From positions 19,664 through 83,663 of the forward strand of contig NZ_LXUK01000026.1 of assembly GCF_013072695.1 (NCBI RefSeq): 64,000 nt of DNA, written 5' to 3'. Source of the DNA: Acinetobacter sp. Ac_5812 (GTDB taxonomy: Bacteria > Pseudomonadota > Gammaproteobacteria > Pseudomonadales > Moraxellaceae). The notes below the pieces were generated by a model that was given only the letters and a program-made list of their open reading frames with translations, did no database searches and had not been told where the DNA came from. Of the stretch, positions 54,192 to 63,045 are shown piece after piece; within the stretch, counting starts at the first letter, position 1; every line of letters begins with the position of its first letter. The translations under genes and the position numbers were made by a program.

Positions 54192-55496
54192 TTAATCCTC
54201 AATTGGCACATAAATGCGATCACGAGCTACAACCACACCATTTTGAATGATGTAGCACTCCACTAGATGTTCACCATTAAAACTTGAATATTCATCAATG
54301 CGTTCTTTTCCATCATCCAACACAATTTGACCACGAATACAATTACGTCTTTTCGCTTCTTCACCTCTATTCAGCACTTTCCACTTCACAGAATAGTTCT
54401 GTAAATTTTTTGGTGTTGTATTTTCTTCAATATAAAAACTTAAACCACGTCCATGATTTAACTTTTTCTTTCTACGTTTAAATCCTCTTAGCCAATCAAT
54501 CGTTTGACCATCTTGAGTAACTTTAGACTCAATTTTTAGCTTATATCGAATATCAATTGGATATTGATCCTCAATAAACTGCTCTGTATGTTCATAACGC
54601 ATATCTTCAATGCGTATCGACATTTCTGCTTGTTTACTTGGTGCTTTAGGAAACTGTCGTCCATAAATCATTCGCCACTTACTATAAGCTTTATCGTCAG
54701 TACCTAAATCAATAGCCTCTAAACATAAATCATAAGCATCTTGTGCAGCATCTTGGAATTTAGCTTTAACTTTAACATCCTGATTACTGCCTAAAGCTTG
54801 ATAATGATCACGATCAGGTTGATCAGCTAAAAATTTAAAAAAATCTCGGCTTAACCAGTCATAATACATATAGCTTTTATCATCATAGTAAGTCGTAGAT
54901 TTCATGAAGTTATAGGCAAGTGTATCAATCAGTAAGCCCCCCATTGAGACACCATGCTTATTTTTCCAAGCTCTAGCCATCTTGCATAAACGACGCAAAT
55001 TTCGATTTTTTGCATTATTCATATTTTGCATTTCATCAAGTTCAGCTTGCGGTTTTGTAATCTTCCAACTACCGCCATTTTTAGTATCTGGATATTTATA
55101 TGATCCATCCTCTTGCTTAAATACAGGCTGTACCTCTACATGAAAGTTCGTATATTGGACACATACGACTAATCGATCTACAAACACAGTGGTTCGAGGA
55201 TAACGTGCAAGAATTGCATCTTTTGTATCCTTTAATAACTTTGATTGACCTCCATTTTTATAATCCTCCCATTTTGAAGATGGCATGATGTACAACATGT
55301 CTAAATCTGAAATACCTTTAATCGCAGTCCATCTGCCATAGGAACCAACTTGTAATTGATTTGATGTTTTTGATTCGGTATCACGAAACTTTTTGTTCAA
55401 CGCACATGTTATCTCTTGATAACGCAACGTGATTTGTTCTTCATTCGCAACCTTAATATTGCTTAAAAAGTCTTGAAACATTTGGGAAATTGACAT
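54192..55496 (-). CDS. CD-NTase-like nucleotidyltransferase (SMODS)
   Basis: ATG at 55496 has GAGGG eight bases upstream. The 434-residue protein carries the polymerase-beta signature GSYGRWTAIKGISDLDMLYI (Gly51-Ser52, Asp64, Asp66) and a third acidic residue in FHVEVQPVF (Glu121), as in CD-NTases that make cyclic or linear di- and trinucleotides. The C-terminal ~130 residues (YPIDIRYKLKIESKVTQDGQ, KWKVLNRGEEAKRRN) look like an AGS-C-type sensor. The direct neighbour is a SLATT effector, so this is a compact type I CBASS-like pair. Product and trigger are unknown. Confidence 0.82.
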   Translation of the reverse strand: MSISQMFQDFLSNIKVANEEQITLRYQEITCALNKKFRDTESKTSNQLQVGSYGRWTAIKGISDLDMLYIMPSSKWEDYKNGGQSKLLKDTKDAILARYPRTTVFVDRLVVCVQYTNFHVEVQPVFKQEDGSYKYPDTKNGGSWKITKPQAELDEMQNMNNAKNRNLRRLCKMARAWKNKHGVSMGGLLIDTLAYNFMKSTTYYDDKSYMYYDWLSRDFFKFLADQPDRDHYQALGSNQDVKVKAKFQDAAQDAYDLCLEAIDLGTDDKAYSKWRMIYGRQFPKAPSKQAEMSIRIEDMRYEHTEQFIEDQYPIDIRYKLKIESKVTQDGQTIDWLRGFKRRKKKLNHGRGLSFYIEENTTPKNLQNYSVKWKVLNRGEEAKRRNCIRGQIVLDDGKERIDEYSSFNGEHLVECYIIQNGVVVARDRIYVPIED

Positions 55497-55613
55497 TACA
55501 GCCCTCAAATTTTAATTGTTGATAAAGTATTAAAAACGTCCTTGTTTCTAACAATACATTTAATATTTTGTGACGCCAAACATGATCAATCAGCGCCAAA
55601 TTTCACTTTTGCA

Positions 55614-56552
55614 TTAGCTTTTATTGAGCTTAAAACTCAACTGATAACGATAAAACTCAATATTCTGAGCCACACTCAAAGCACGACGAATTCTTAGGTC
55701 ATCTTCTAAGGCAATGATCACGCCTTTCACTTGCTGATCTGCCTCAGCCAACTCATCTTTGACATAGCCCATATAGCGTTGAATTTGCCCCACAACACGA
55801 TCACTTGCACGACCACGTTTTAACTCAACAACAAGCAATGTCTTTTTATCCTTACTGATTGCCAAAATGTCGATAGGACCTGTATCCGATGGATACTGCT
55901 GACCGACCAATTGACCTTCTTCAGTATAGATATCGTATGTTGCCCCCAACTCAGTTTTAGACCAATTCTCTACCAAGAAATGTTCTAAATGCTTTTCTAA
56001 AGCAAAAGCCGTTGGGTCTTCGAGCACTTCATCAGGCTCGAGATGCTCAACTGTTTCTTTACCATCAATAAGCGTTTTAAGCTCTTCTGCATACTTGGTG
56101 ATATTACAAACCGCACCTGCTGATCCCGATGAATTTTTCAACTCTTGAGACATCATTTCTCTAGGTAAAGTCTGTTCAAACCATTCAACTTTTCTGCGAT
56201 GGCTTAGTTCACCAGAAGGCACGTAGTAATAGTCTGAAATGACTTTACCCACTAAGTAATGACCATCCCCACGAGGTGTAAGAATGATGTCTCCTTGTTT
56301 AATCCCTTTAGAAAGGGTATGCAACATGCCACATGCTAAGCCTGCTGAAATCTTAGTTTTGTCAGGTAAAGCTTCAAGATAAACAGGAATAAAACGATGA
56401 TTAAACTCACGCCAATCATCAGGTAAGTCATGTGTTAAGTCTTGGTCAATGTTCCAGTTGGCGGCAATAAAGCCGCCCTCTAGAAACTCTTGCGCAAATA
56501 CAGACTTCGCACCTGCCATAATGCGGTAATAGCCAGGATTGATTTGCATCAT
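55614..56552 (-). CDS. NucS/DUF91-type nuclease domain protein in a restriction operon
   Basis: The 312-residue protein has an N-terminal ~150-residue part of unknown fold (GDIILTPRGDGHYLVGKVIS) and a C-terminal PD-(D/E)xK domain like that of NucS/EndoMS: Asp in DTGPIDILAISKDKKTLLVV, Glu and Lys in VVELKRGRASDRVV, followed by GQIQRYMGYVKDELAEADQQ. Similar proteins recur in type I restriction loci, and it may restrict or process modified or damaged DNA, but the target is unknown. Its start overlaps the hsdS stop, and the CD-NTase gene lies about 115 bp beyond its stop. Confidence 0.8.
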   Translation of the reverse strand: MMQINPGYYRIMAGAKSVFAQEFLEGGFIAANWNIDQDLTHDLPDDWREFNHRFIPVYLEALPDKTKISAGLACGMLHTLSKGIKQGDIILTPRGDGHYLVGKVISDYYYVPSGELSHRRKVEWFEQTLPREMMSQELKNSSGSAGAVCNITKYAEELKTLIDGKETVEHLEPDEVLEDPTAFALEKHLEHFLVENWSKTELGATYDIYTEEGQLVGQQYPSDTGPIDILAISKDKKTLLVVELKRGRASDRVVGQIQRYMGYVKDELAEADQQVKGVIIALEDDLRIRRALSVAQNIEFYRYQLSFKLNKS

Positions 56553-57730
56553 TAGGCAGCCACCTTGACACGTTTTTTACCTGTCAAAAGTTGTTGCATG
56601 AGTGCTTTTTTCTCTTGCTGTAAACAATCAAGTTTTTTTTGCAAGGTTTCAATTTCTTGATCCGCTAGAGAAAGAACTTCCGCAATTTGTTGTTGTTCCT
56701 TCTTATTTGGTAGAGGAATTACCAAATTTGAAAAAATTGAAATCCAATGTCGTTGATGCCCTCCAACAGTGAATTGCAACATTTGCATTGCTTCAAATAC
56801 AAATTTAATTGAAACCCCTTTTTTAGCAGTCAAGATTTTCATGGCACTTGATTTTGCTTTAAATGGAAAGTTCACATATTTACTATCAGTTGTAAAATCA
56901 TCAAATATAATTACAGGCAATTGATCTTGATAAATCCCTGAACTCTCATTGGTATAACCCAAAATAAATGTTTTACCTGCTGTTAAAACAGGGGTTTCAT
57001 AACTATCACTATAAGCAGTAGATTCCACCAAATAAGGTGTTGGCTGTTGATAGTCAAGAAGTAAGCCTAATTCAATACGTTGCCATTCATCACTGAACTT
57101 TACCCCATTTTCATCAAGCAAACGCTTCTTACCCGTCAGCAACTGTTGCATCAACGCTTTTTTCTGCTGTTGGCTATTTTCAAGCAATCTTTCAGTAGCC
57201 GAAATCGCTTGATCCCAACTGGAAATGATTTCGGCAATTTTTTGCTGTTCTTTTAGCGGTGGAATCAATCCAATAACCGAACAAAGTCTGTCAGGTGAAG
57301 TATGTTTAACTTTTGTTCCTGTTGATTGTTCAGTAATTTGCTTCCTGATCGAAGGCGAATTAAAAAATAAATACAGAAAGTCTTTACAAACTTTTTCTTG
57401 ATTTAATATTTGAACCAAACCCAATCGCTGGTTATGCAGATAACGATTATTCTCAGGAACGAAAAGTGCACTACCTAGCAGTCCTTCAGCTTGTTCAGTC
57501 ATAGCTAAAAGCATATCACCTTGGCTAAGTATGTACCCATCAGGAATATCTCCGATATAGTACTTTGTCTTACTTCCTTGATCACGAAACCCTCCAGTTT
57601 CGTAGAAACTACCTGGTGTTAGTAAAACATATTGCCCTTTATCAGAATAAAATTCACTTTTGAATGCAAAGCCGTGTTTAATAGTGATTAAATGTGTGAG
57701 ATCACTTTTCTCCCATCCATTAGGCACCAT
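56552..57730 (-). CDS. hsdS: Type I restriction specificity subunit HsdS, full length
   Basis: The 392-residue protein has two target-recognition domains (first: YVLLTPGSFYETGGFRDQGS and YILSQGDMLLAM; second: VESTAYSDSYETPVLTAGKT) separated by a conserved helical spacer ending QQLLTGKKR. The repeat KKALMQQLLTGKKR occurs twice, near residues 190 and 380, and forms the coiled coils that set the distance between half-sites. Target half-sites cannot be deduced. The gene overlaps hsdM by 11 bp. Confidence 0.93.
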   Translation of the reverse strand: MVPNGWEKSDLTHLITIKHGFAFKSEFYSDKGQYVLLTPGSFYETGGFRDQGSKTKYYIGDIPDGYILSQGDMLLAMTEQAEGLLGSALFVPENNRYLHNQRLGLVQILNQEKVCKDFLYLFFNSPSIRKQITEQSTGTKVKHTSPDRLCSVIGLIPPLKEQQKIAEIISSWDQAISATERLLENSQQQKKALMQQLLTGKKRLLDENGVKFSDEWQRIELGLLLDYQQPTPYLVESTAYSDSYETPVLTAGKTFILGYTNESSGIYQDQLPVIIFDDFTTDSKYVNFPFKAKSSAMKILTAKKGVSIKFVFEAMQMLQFTVGGHQRHWISIFSNLVIPLPNKKEQQQIAEVLSLADQEIETLQKKLDCLQQEKKALMQQLLTGKKRVKVAA

Positions 57731-59243
57731 AACCCAACTCCTCTAAATACTTCGCCATTTGAACTTCAAGCTCAGCAAGTTGAGTCTTTAACTGCTCACG
57801 CTCAGCACGTACAGCTACCAAATCAATCTCAGCTTCTTCTTCAAAGGTATCCACATAACGAGGAATATTCAGGTTGTAATCGTTGTCTTTCACTTCCTGC
57901 AAAGTCGCTAAATACGCATACTTATCTACACTTTCACGAGCACGATAGGTTGCAATAATCTTGGCAATATTGTCTTCAGTTAAATTGTTTTGATTTTTAC
58001 CTGACTTAAACTCACGGCTTGCATCAATAAACAAAACCGAATCATCAGACTTTTGCTTTTTGAAAATTAAAATCGCAGCAGGAATACCCGTACCGTAGAA
58101 GAGCTTTTCAGGTAAACCAATCACCGCATCTAACAAGTTTTCGTTTATCAACTTCTCACGAATCTTCCCTTCAGACGAACCACGGAATAACACACCATGT
58201 GGAACCACAACACCCATACGACCCGTAACAGGTTTTAGCGTTTCAATCATGTGTGAGATAAACGCATAATCACCTTTGGTCTTTGGTGGTAAACCACGAC
58301 GGAAACGATCAAACTTATCATTTTCAGCTTGCTCATAACCCCACTTGTCTAATGAGAATGGTGGGTTTGCGGTCACGATATCAAACAGCATCAAGTCGCC
58401 ATTTTTATCCAATAATTTTGGATTACGAATGGTATCTCCCCACTCAATTTTATGATTATCTTCACCATGCAAGAACATGTTCATCTTCGCCAATGACCAA
58501 GTTGAACCAATCGCTTCTTGCCCATAAAGTGCATATTCTTTGCTATCGTGATTCGCTACAACTTTACGACCACATTTCATTAATAGTGAGCCAGAACCAC
58601 AGGCAGGGTCACAAATGCTGTCGCCTTTTTGTGGGTCAAGTAACTCTGCAATTAAGTCCGATACTTCAGGTGGTGTATAGAATTCACCTGCTTTTTGACC
58701 ACCACTCGCGGCGAAATTTTTAATCAAAAACTCATAACCGTTGCCAATCACATCAAGTAAACCTACACGGCTTGGTTTCAGATCTAAATCCTTAGAAGCA
58801 AACACTTCAAGTAAGTCTTTCAGAATCGTATTCTTTTGTTTTTCTTCACCCAATTTATCGGTATTAAACGAGATATCTTGGAAAACGCTTTTGCCTACAT
58901 CTTTGAGCTTTGTACCATTGGCTTCTTCAAGTGCATGCAAAGCCATATCAATACGTTCACCATTGCCGGGTTCAAAGCGACGCTCATGCAAGGTATAGAA
59001 ATTTGATTCACGAGGCAGGACAAAACGCTCGCTTTTCATTAATTCTTCGATGAGCTCAGGTTCATCGCCATGTTCATTTTTATAATTATCGTAGTGATCT
59101 TGCCATACATCAGAGATGTACTTTAAGAATAACATCGTCAAAATATAGTCTTTGTAGGTATCTGCACTCACCGTGCCACGGAATACATCACATGCCGACC
59201 AAAGGGCTTTATTGACGGTATCTTGATTGATTTGAGTAACCAT
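57720..59243 (-). CDS. hsdM: Type I restriction methyltransferase HsdM
   Basis: The 507-residue N6-adenine methyltransferase has motif I DSICDPACGSGSLLMKCG, after GEFYTPPEVSDLIAELL, and motif IV DIVTANPPFSLDKWGYEQ. Two HsdM bind one HsdS to methylate the recognition site and, with HsdR, to restrict unmethylated DNA. The stop of the upstream half-S gene overlaps its ATG (TAATG), giving coupled translation. The size is typical for the family. Confidence 0.95.
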   Translation of the reverse strand: MVTQINQDTVNKALWSACDVFRGTVSADTYKDYILTMLFLKYISDVWQDHYDNYKNEHGDEPELIEELMKSERFVLPRESNFYTLHERRFEPGNGERIDMALHALEEANGTKLKDVGKSVFQDISFNTDKLGEEKQKNTILKDLLEVFASKDLDLKPSRVGLLDVIGNGYEFLIKNFAASGGQKAGEFYTPPEVSDLIAELLDPQKGDSICDPACGSGSLLMKCGRKVVANHDSKEYALYGQEAIGSTWSLAKMNMFLHGEDNHKIEWGDTIRNPKLLDKNGDLMLFDIVTANPPFSLDKWGYEQAENDKFDRFRRGLPPKTKGDYAFISHMIETLKPVTGRMGVVVPHGVLFRGSSEGKIREKLINENLLDAVIGLPEKLFYGTGIPAAILIFKKQKSDDSVLFIDASREFKSGKNQNNLTEDNIAKIIATYRARESVDKYAYLATLQEVKDNDYNLNIPRYVDTFEEEAEIDLVAVRAEREQLKTQLAELEVQMAKYLEELGYGA

Positions 59244-59863
59244 TATTTGTTTCCTTGGAGCAGTTGTTTAAACATGCCCATCATCATTTGTTCACGATTT
59301 TTAAGTAATTGTTGGGTCAAGATCTGCTCTTGCTCCCAAATACGGTTTAATTCGATTATGCGTTGCTGAATATCCAAGCTAGGGATTTCAACTTCAAACT
59401 GGTTGACTGTAGATACGCTAAGCATTGGCATCTTAGAGCCCTGACTTTCTTTCCGTAACTCGTATTGCACATGAGGTTGGTTTAAGTACCAGCATAAGTA
59501 TTCAGGCACTACATTTTGATTTGGCATTATTATCAAAAACTGGCTACTCACAATTAAGGGTAATGCTTTTGATTGATCTTGATTGCCTACAAAATAATGT
59601 GCCTTGAGATACTCTCCACGACAGGGCAGCAACACAGACTCAGGCGACACGATTGCGTTATCTTTACCTTGCCAATCAATTTGCGGTAAAGCATCTGCAA
59701 AAAGCGTATAACTACATGTATCCGTTGCTATGTTACGAATGTCTTTGATCTGCAATACGTGGGCATTGCCAGACTCAACTTCCTCGATCTTTTCTCGAAA
59801 TGTAAAGCCTGTACGAATCTCTGTAAGGTCGCTCAGTTTTAAGAATCTCTTTAACTTTGCCAT
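59243..59863 (-). CDS. Half-length HsdS-like protein, single target-recognition domain
   Basis: The 206-residue protein has one HsdS target-recognition domain (LTEIRTGFTFREKIEE, VSPESVLLPCRGEYLKAHYF, VPEYLCWYLNQPHVQYELRK, SQGSKMPMLSVSTVNQFEVE) and a C-terminal helix with EQEQILTQQLLKNREQMMMG. Half-length S proteins can dimerise and direct methylation to a palindromic site. It is the first gene directly ahead of hsdM with a TAATG overlap. Whether it works beside the full-length HsdS or is an addition by recombination is unknown. Confidence 0.85.
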   Translation of the reverse strand: MAKLKRFLKLSDLTEIRTGFTFREKIEEVESGNAHVLQIKDIRNIATDTCSYTLFADALPQIDWQGKDNAIVSPESVLLPCRGEYLKAHYFVGNQDQSKALPLIVSSQFLIIMPNQNVVPEYLCWYLNQPHVQYELRKESQGSKMPMLSVSTVNQFEVEIPSLDIQQRIIELNRIWEQEQILTQQLLKNREQMMMGMFKQLLQGNK

Positions 59864-59908
59864 AAATATTTACTCAGAAAGGGATTGAGCCATCCTTGGC
59901 TCACATAT

Positions 59909-60199
59909 TTAAGAAGCTTTGCCTAAGTTTTCTTTAAGCCAAGTAGTAACATCTTTCATTCCCTTTGAATCAAGGTTGTACCAAGCTGCCTCATTTTGTA
60001 AGCGAGTCACTAATAAGCCATCATTACCATCCATGACTTTGAATAATTCCTCTGCAATTTGTGATGGTGTTTTTTCAGAGACAATTAACCAACATGACTC
60101 CAGTGGATGACACCAATTGCCTAGAGACCTAATTTTTTCATAAAGCTCATCATAGTTACGTTGTTTACGCAGGTCATAATTGATCTGATATACTTTCAT
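59909..60199 (-). CDS. Cas2-fold small protein (SinR-like) of the restriction operon
   Basis: ATG at 60199 gives 96 residues with the ferredoxin-like Cas2/VapD pattern: MKVYQINYDLRKQRNYDELY, then IRSLGNWCHPLESCWLIVSE and LFKVMDGNDGLLVTRLQNEA. Proteins of this type are annotated SinR-like and occur singly near restriction and mobile genes without cas1. The conserved Asp of the first strand (YDL) is present, so a metal-dependent nuclease or a toxin function is possible, but neither is proven for this group. It is the second gene of the operon. Confidence 0.75.
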   Translation of the reverse strand: MKVYQINYDLRKQRNYDELYEKIRSLGNWCHPLESCWLIVSEKTPSQIAEELFKVMDGNDGLLVTRLQNEAAWYNLDSKGMKDVTTWLKENLGKAS

Positions 60200-60327
60200 T
60201 TGTTCTGAACTCCTAATATTTAGTCGTGTTAATGGTTTTGAACTCGATGACAGGCGGCCACCTGTCATCCTTATTTTTTGCAGTAGAACATCTATTCAAA
60301 CCAGCTAAATAGCATATTATGTTGCTG

Positions 60328-60366
60328 ATAGTACTATGTCAATTAAAATTACAGTAGATTATCTAC
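60328..60366. promoter_or_regulatory. Two palindromes between the XRE regulator and the defence operon
   Basis: ATAGTACTAT (60328-60337) and GTAGATTATCTAC (60354-60366) are perfect palindromes. They sit in the 210-bp gap between the XRE gene and the Cas2-like gene, where a controller of the operon would bind. Assignment is by position. Confidence 0.45.
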
Positions 60367-60409
60367 GTTTTTTATTTAATTTATAACCTTTTGTTAAATA
60401 ATTAATTTT

Positions 60410-60622
60410 CTAAAAGTTCGGTAATAAGTGTTGAGGATGAATCTTCAATATTTTTGCAATCTCATATAGTTTTTCGACAGTTAGATTTACTTCCCCACGC
60501 TCAATTCTTCCCATGTAGCTCCTATCTATAGAGCACTGTAGGGCCACGAACTCTTGAGTCATGTTTAACTCTATTCTTTTATTACGGATTAATTTCCCAA
60601 TTTTTATAGATAATTCTGACAT
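60410..60622 (-). CDS. XRE-type helix-turn-helix controller
   Basis: ATG at 60622 gives 70 residues made of one XRE HTH (LIRNKRIELNMTQEFVALQC, then SIDRSYMGRIERGEVNLTVE) and a short C-terminal helix. Its small size and position at the head of a restriction operon are those of controller (C) proteins, which time restriction after methylation. The first base of its ATG comes from the end of an IS21-family element, and any native promoter upstream is lost. Confidence 0.85.
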   Translation of the reverse strand: MSELSIKIGKLIRNKRIELNMTQEFVALQCSIDRSYMGRIERGEVNLTVEKLYEIAKILKIHPQHLLPNF

Positions 60623-60670
60623 GTTCGGCGTCAACTATCTTGGCCGGTTCGCGTCAATTATGATGGCCGG

Positions 60671-61435
60671 TTAGGTTTTCTCATTTTTCCTACTTCCAGC
60701 TTGTTTTAACTGATGTTGTTTTCGATAGCTTTCTCCTTCTAATTCTATAATTGTCGCGTGGTGGATCAGCCGATCTATGGCCGCTACCGTCATCATGCTG
60801 TCTGGGAAGATCTGATCCCATGCACTAAACGGGTGATTGGCTGTGATGATCAGGCTACCGCTTTCATATCGATGCGCGATAAATTCAAACAGTACCTGGG
60901 TTTCTGCATCGGTTTTTTTCACATAACCAATGTCATCAATGATGATCACCTGATACTTATCCAGCTTGCTCATCTCGCTCATCAGATCCAGTTCGCGCTT
61001 GGCTTGTTGTAACTGTTGTACCAAGCCAATGGCTGGAAACAGTTTGCAGCGTATGCCTTGCTCAATCAGCCGGTAACCCAATGCATTGGCTATGTGTGTT
61101 TTGCCGGTGCCACTGGGGCCAATCAGCAGGATATTATCGGCGTGATGTGCCCAGGACAGGTCTTGGTGCAACTTGGCGATGAGCGCTTGATTTGTCCGGC
61201 TGAGCACGCTGTTATCCAGAGTGCTTAAGGTTTTTCCCGGTGCCAGCCTCCCTTCGCGTACCCAGCTTTGTGTGCGCCGTGTAAAGCGCTCTGCGAGCTC
61301 GTATTCGCATAATGCCGCAAGGTAGTCACTGTGCGACCAGCCTTTTTCTACCGCGGTTTGCCAGAGTTTTTCATAGTGCCTGACGAACGCCGGCAGCCTT
61401 AATTCTTTGAGCAGTAATGCAACGGAGGAAGTCAA
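60671..61435 (-). CDS. istB: IS21-family IstB ATPase (helper of transposition)
   Basis: The 254-residue protein has Walker A ILLIGPSGTGKTHIANALG, Walker B VIIIDDIGYVKK, and SLIITANHPFSAWDQIFPDS, with a C-terminal AAIDRLIHHATIIELEGESY as in IstB. It selects the target and stimulates IstA. Its ATG overlaps the istA end. It looks intact. Confidence 0.93.
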   Translation of the reverse strand: MTSSVALLLKELRLPAFVRHYEKLWQTAVEKGWSHSDYLAALCEYELAERFTRRTQSWVREGRLAPGKTLSTLDNSVLSRTNQALIAKLHQDLSWAHHADNILLIGPSGTGKTHIANALGYRLIEQGIRCKLFPAIGLVQQLQQAKRELDLMSEMSKLDKYQVIIIDDIGYVKKTDAETQVLFEFIAHRYESGSLIITANHPFSAWDQIFPDSMMTVAAIDRLIHHATIIELEGESYRKQHQLKQAGSRKNEKT

Positions 61436-62952
61436 AATGGCACCTCCACATCGTGTTTCGCCTGTGCCTTTAATGACGTTAGCAGTGCATCATAACTTTG
61501 CAGGTTATGTTGCTTTGTCTTAATGTCTGGTGCGCTTTGCGGGGTGTAAAAGCGCTCCTGAATGGTTTTGGCACTTTCAAACAGACCGGCTCTGGCCTCT
61601 TGCAACAAGGTCTCTCCCAGCTCTTGTTCGCTATCGTATTCGCTCGCCAGCCATAACACCGTGACTATCCATTTACAGGCATCCTGTGCTGGTAACGCAT
61701 CATCCACTAACTGCCACAACTGCCGGTAATTGTCGTCAGGTAAGATATCATCCCGCAGTTGCGAGTAACGAAACGCCTGCGGTTTAGCGGCCAGTGAGCG
61801 GATAATATGCCGGTAGTTGATACAACGTGCACGGCTTTGGCCGAGGGCCGGGTAAATTCGTGGCAAGGTCAGCGCCACTTGCTGGCCCACATAGAGCACC
61901 AGTTTGTTATGATACAGCCGTACTTGCAGGCGTTCGCCAATCAGTCGTGATGGCACGCTGTACACCACCCGGCGCACTTCAATGGTGGCACTACGGGTGA
62001 CTTTAATGCTCAGCAAGGTGTAATCAACAGCATCATATTCCGGTAAGGCTTGCAGGGTTTGCTGTTCTTCTAAAAAGCGGCTGCGTGAGCGCTGGTTTAG
62101 CTTGCCGACGATTTGATCAATAAAGGCCTGGTAGGCTTCGATACTGTCAAAGTCACTGTGGCCGCGAAGTAGCAGGTGCTGCGCCAGACGGCGTTTAAAT
62201 GAGCCATTAGCGCACTCCACTACGCCGTTCTCATGCGATTGCCCCAGGTTATTGCGCGTTGGCGTCATGTTGTAATGCTCGCACAAGTCCTGATAGGCAT
62301 CTGTCCAGACATTTTGCGTATTGTTCCTGGCGGCACTGAGGCTATCGGTGCGATGCTCCACCGGACAGCCACCAGCCTGCGTCAGCGCACGCTGTAAACC
62401 GGTAGATAAGGCAGAATAGCTCTCACCACCCTGAACCACAGTGATGGAACGCCAGCCGCTATAAGCGAGGCGGAACTGATACAGCAAATGAGCAAAGGGT
62501 TGCTGCTTAATGGTGATCGGGCTATCAGGATGAGTAAAATCAGAGAAGCCCTGTAAACCGGGTTGAGCTTGCTGGCGGAAGATGACATCTTTCTCCGGGC
62601 CATGTAGTGCTTTCCATTTCTTAACCCGACGCTGCAATGTTCTCAGAATTCGCTGGTCATATTGGTTTGGATAGAGCGCCTGCAAATGCTCCAGCAAAGT
62701 AATAGGCGTAAGCTCTGGTTTAGCGTTTAAAAGAACAACTAGATCGGTTTCCCATACGGCTTCCAGTGGATCTTAGCGGGTGCGCCAATCTCTATCAGCT
62801 TTAGCGCGGGGTAAGGTGTTGGACTGCTCAATACGTCGGGCAGTGCGGGGGGAAATGGCAGACTTCGCAGCAGCGATTTCTTGAGTCATGCCTTGTTGGC
62901 GATGCTGCATATACAGCTCCTCTTGTCGGTGGGTGATATGTTGTCCAGGCAC
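61432..62952 (-). pseudogene. istA: IS21-family IstA transposase with an in-frame stop
   Basis: GTG at 62952 (PGQHITHRQEELYMQHRQQG) opens a frame that reads through a helix-turn-helix (GMTQEIAAAKSAISPRTARR) to TAA at 62775-62773, following WRTR, and then continues in the same frame with DPLEAVWETDLVVLLN to the normal end. The DDE region is present (AYSGWRSITVVQGGE, EHRTDSLSAAR, NLGQSHENGVVE). A sense codon, probably AAA or CAA, has become TAA. Unless suppressed or restarted downstream (TTG 62697), transposition should be blocked. Confidence 0.85.
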
Positions 62953-63045
62953 CTTGAACTCCGAACAGAAAACAAGGTACCTATTGTGACACCCAACCGG
63001 CCAAGATAATTGTCGTCAACCGGTCATCCTAATTGTCGCCGAACA

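Larger units (their letters stand above)
60622..63045 (-). mobile_element. IS21-family element, 2424 bp, with mutated istA
   Basis: Related ends TGTTCGGCGTCAACTATC (left) and the complement of TGTTCGGCGACAATTAGG (right), each with additional inner repeats (TATCTTGGCCGG at both), flank istA and istB. The base composition is more GC-rich than the operon next to it. Left and right flanks do not show a matching target duplication, so a deletion or rearrangement at one side is possible. Confidence 0.88.

Noticed and set aside
59909..60199. CRISPR-Cas adaptation gene cas2
   Set aside because: The protein has a Cas2-like pattern, but no Cas1, no repeats and no other cas genes lie in the window. I call it Cas2-fold only.
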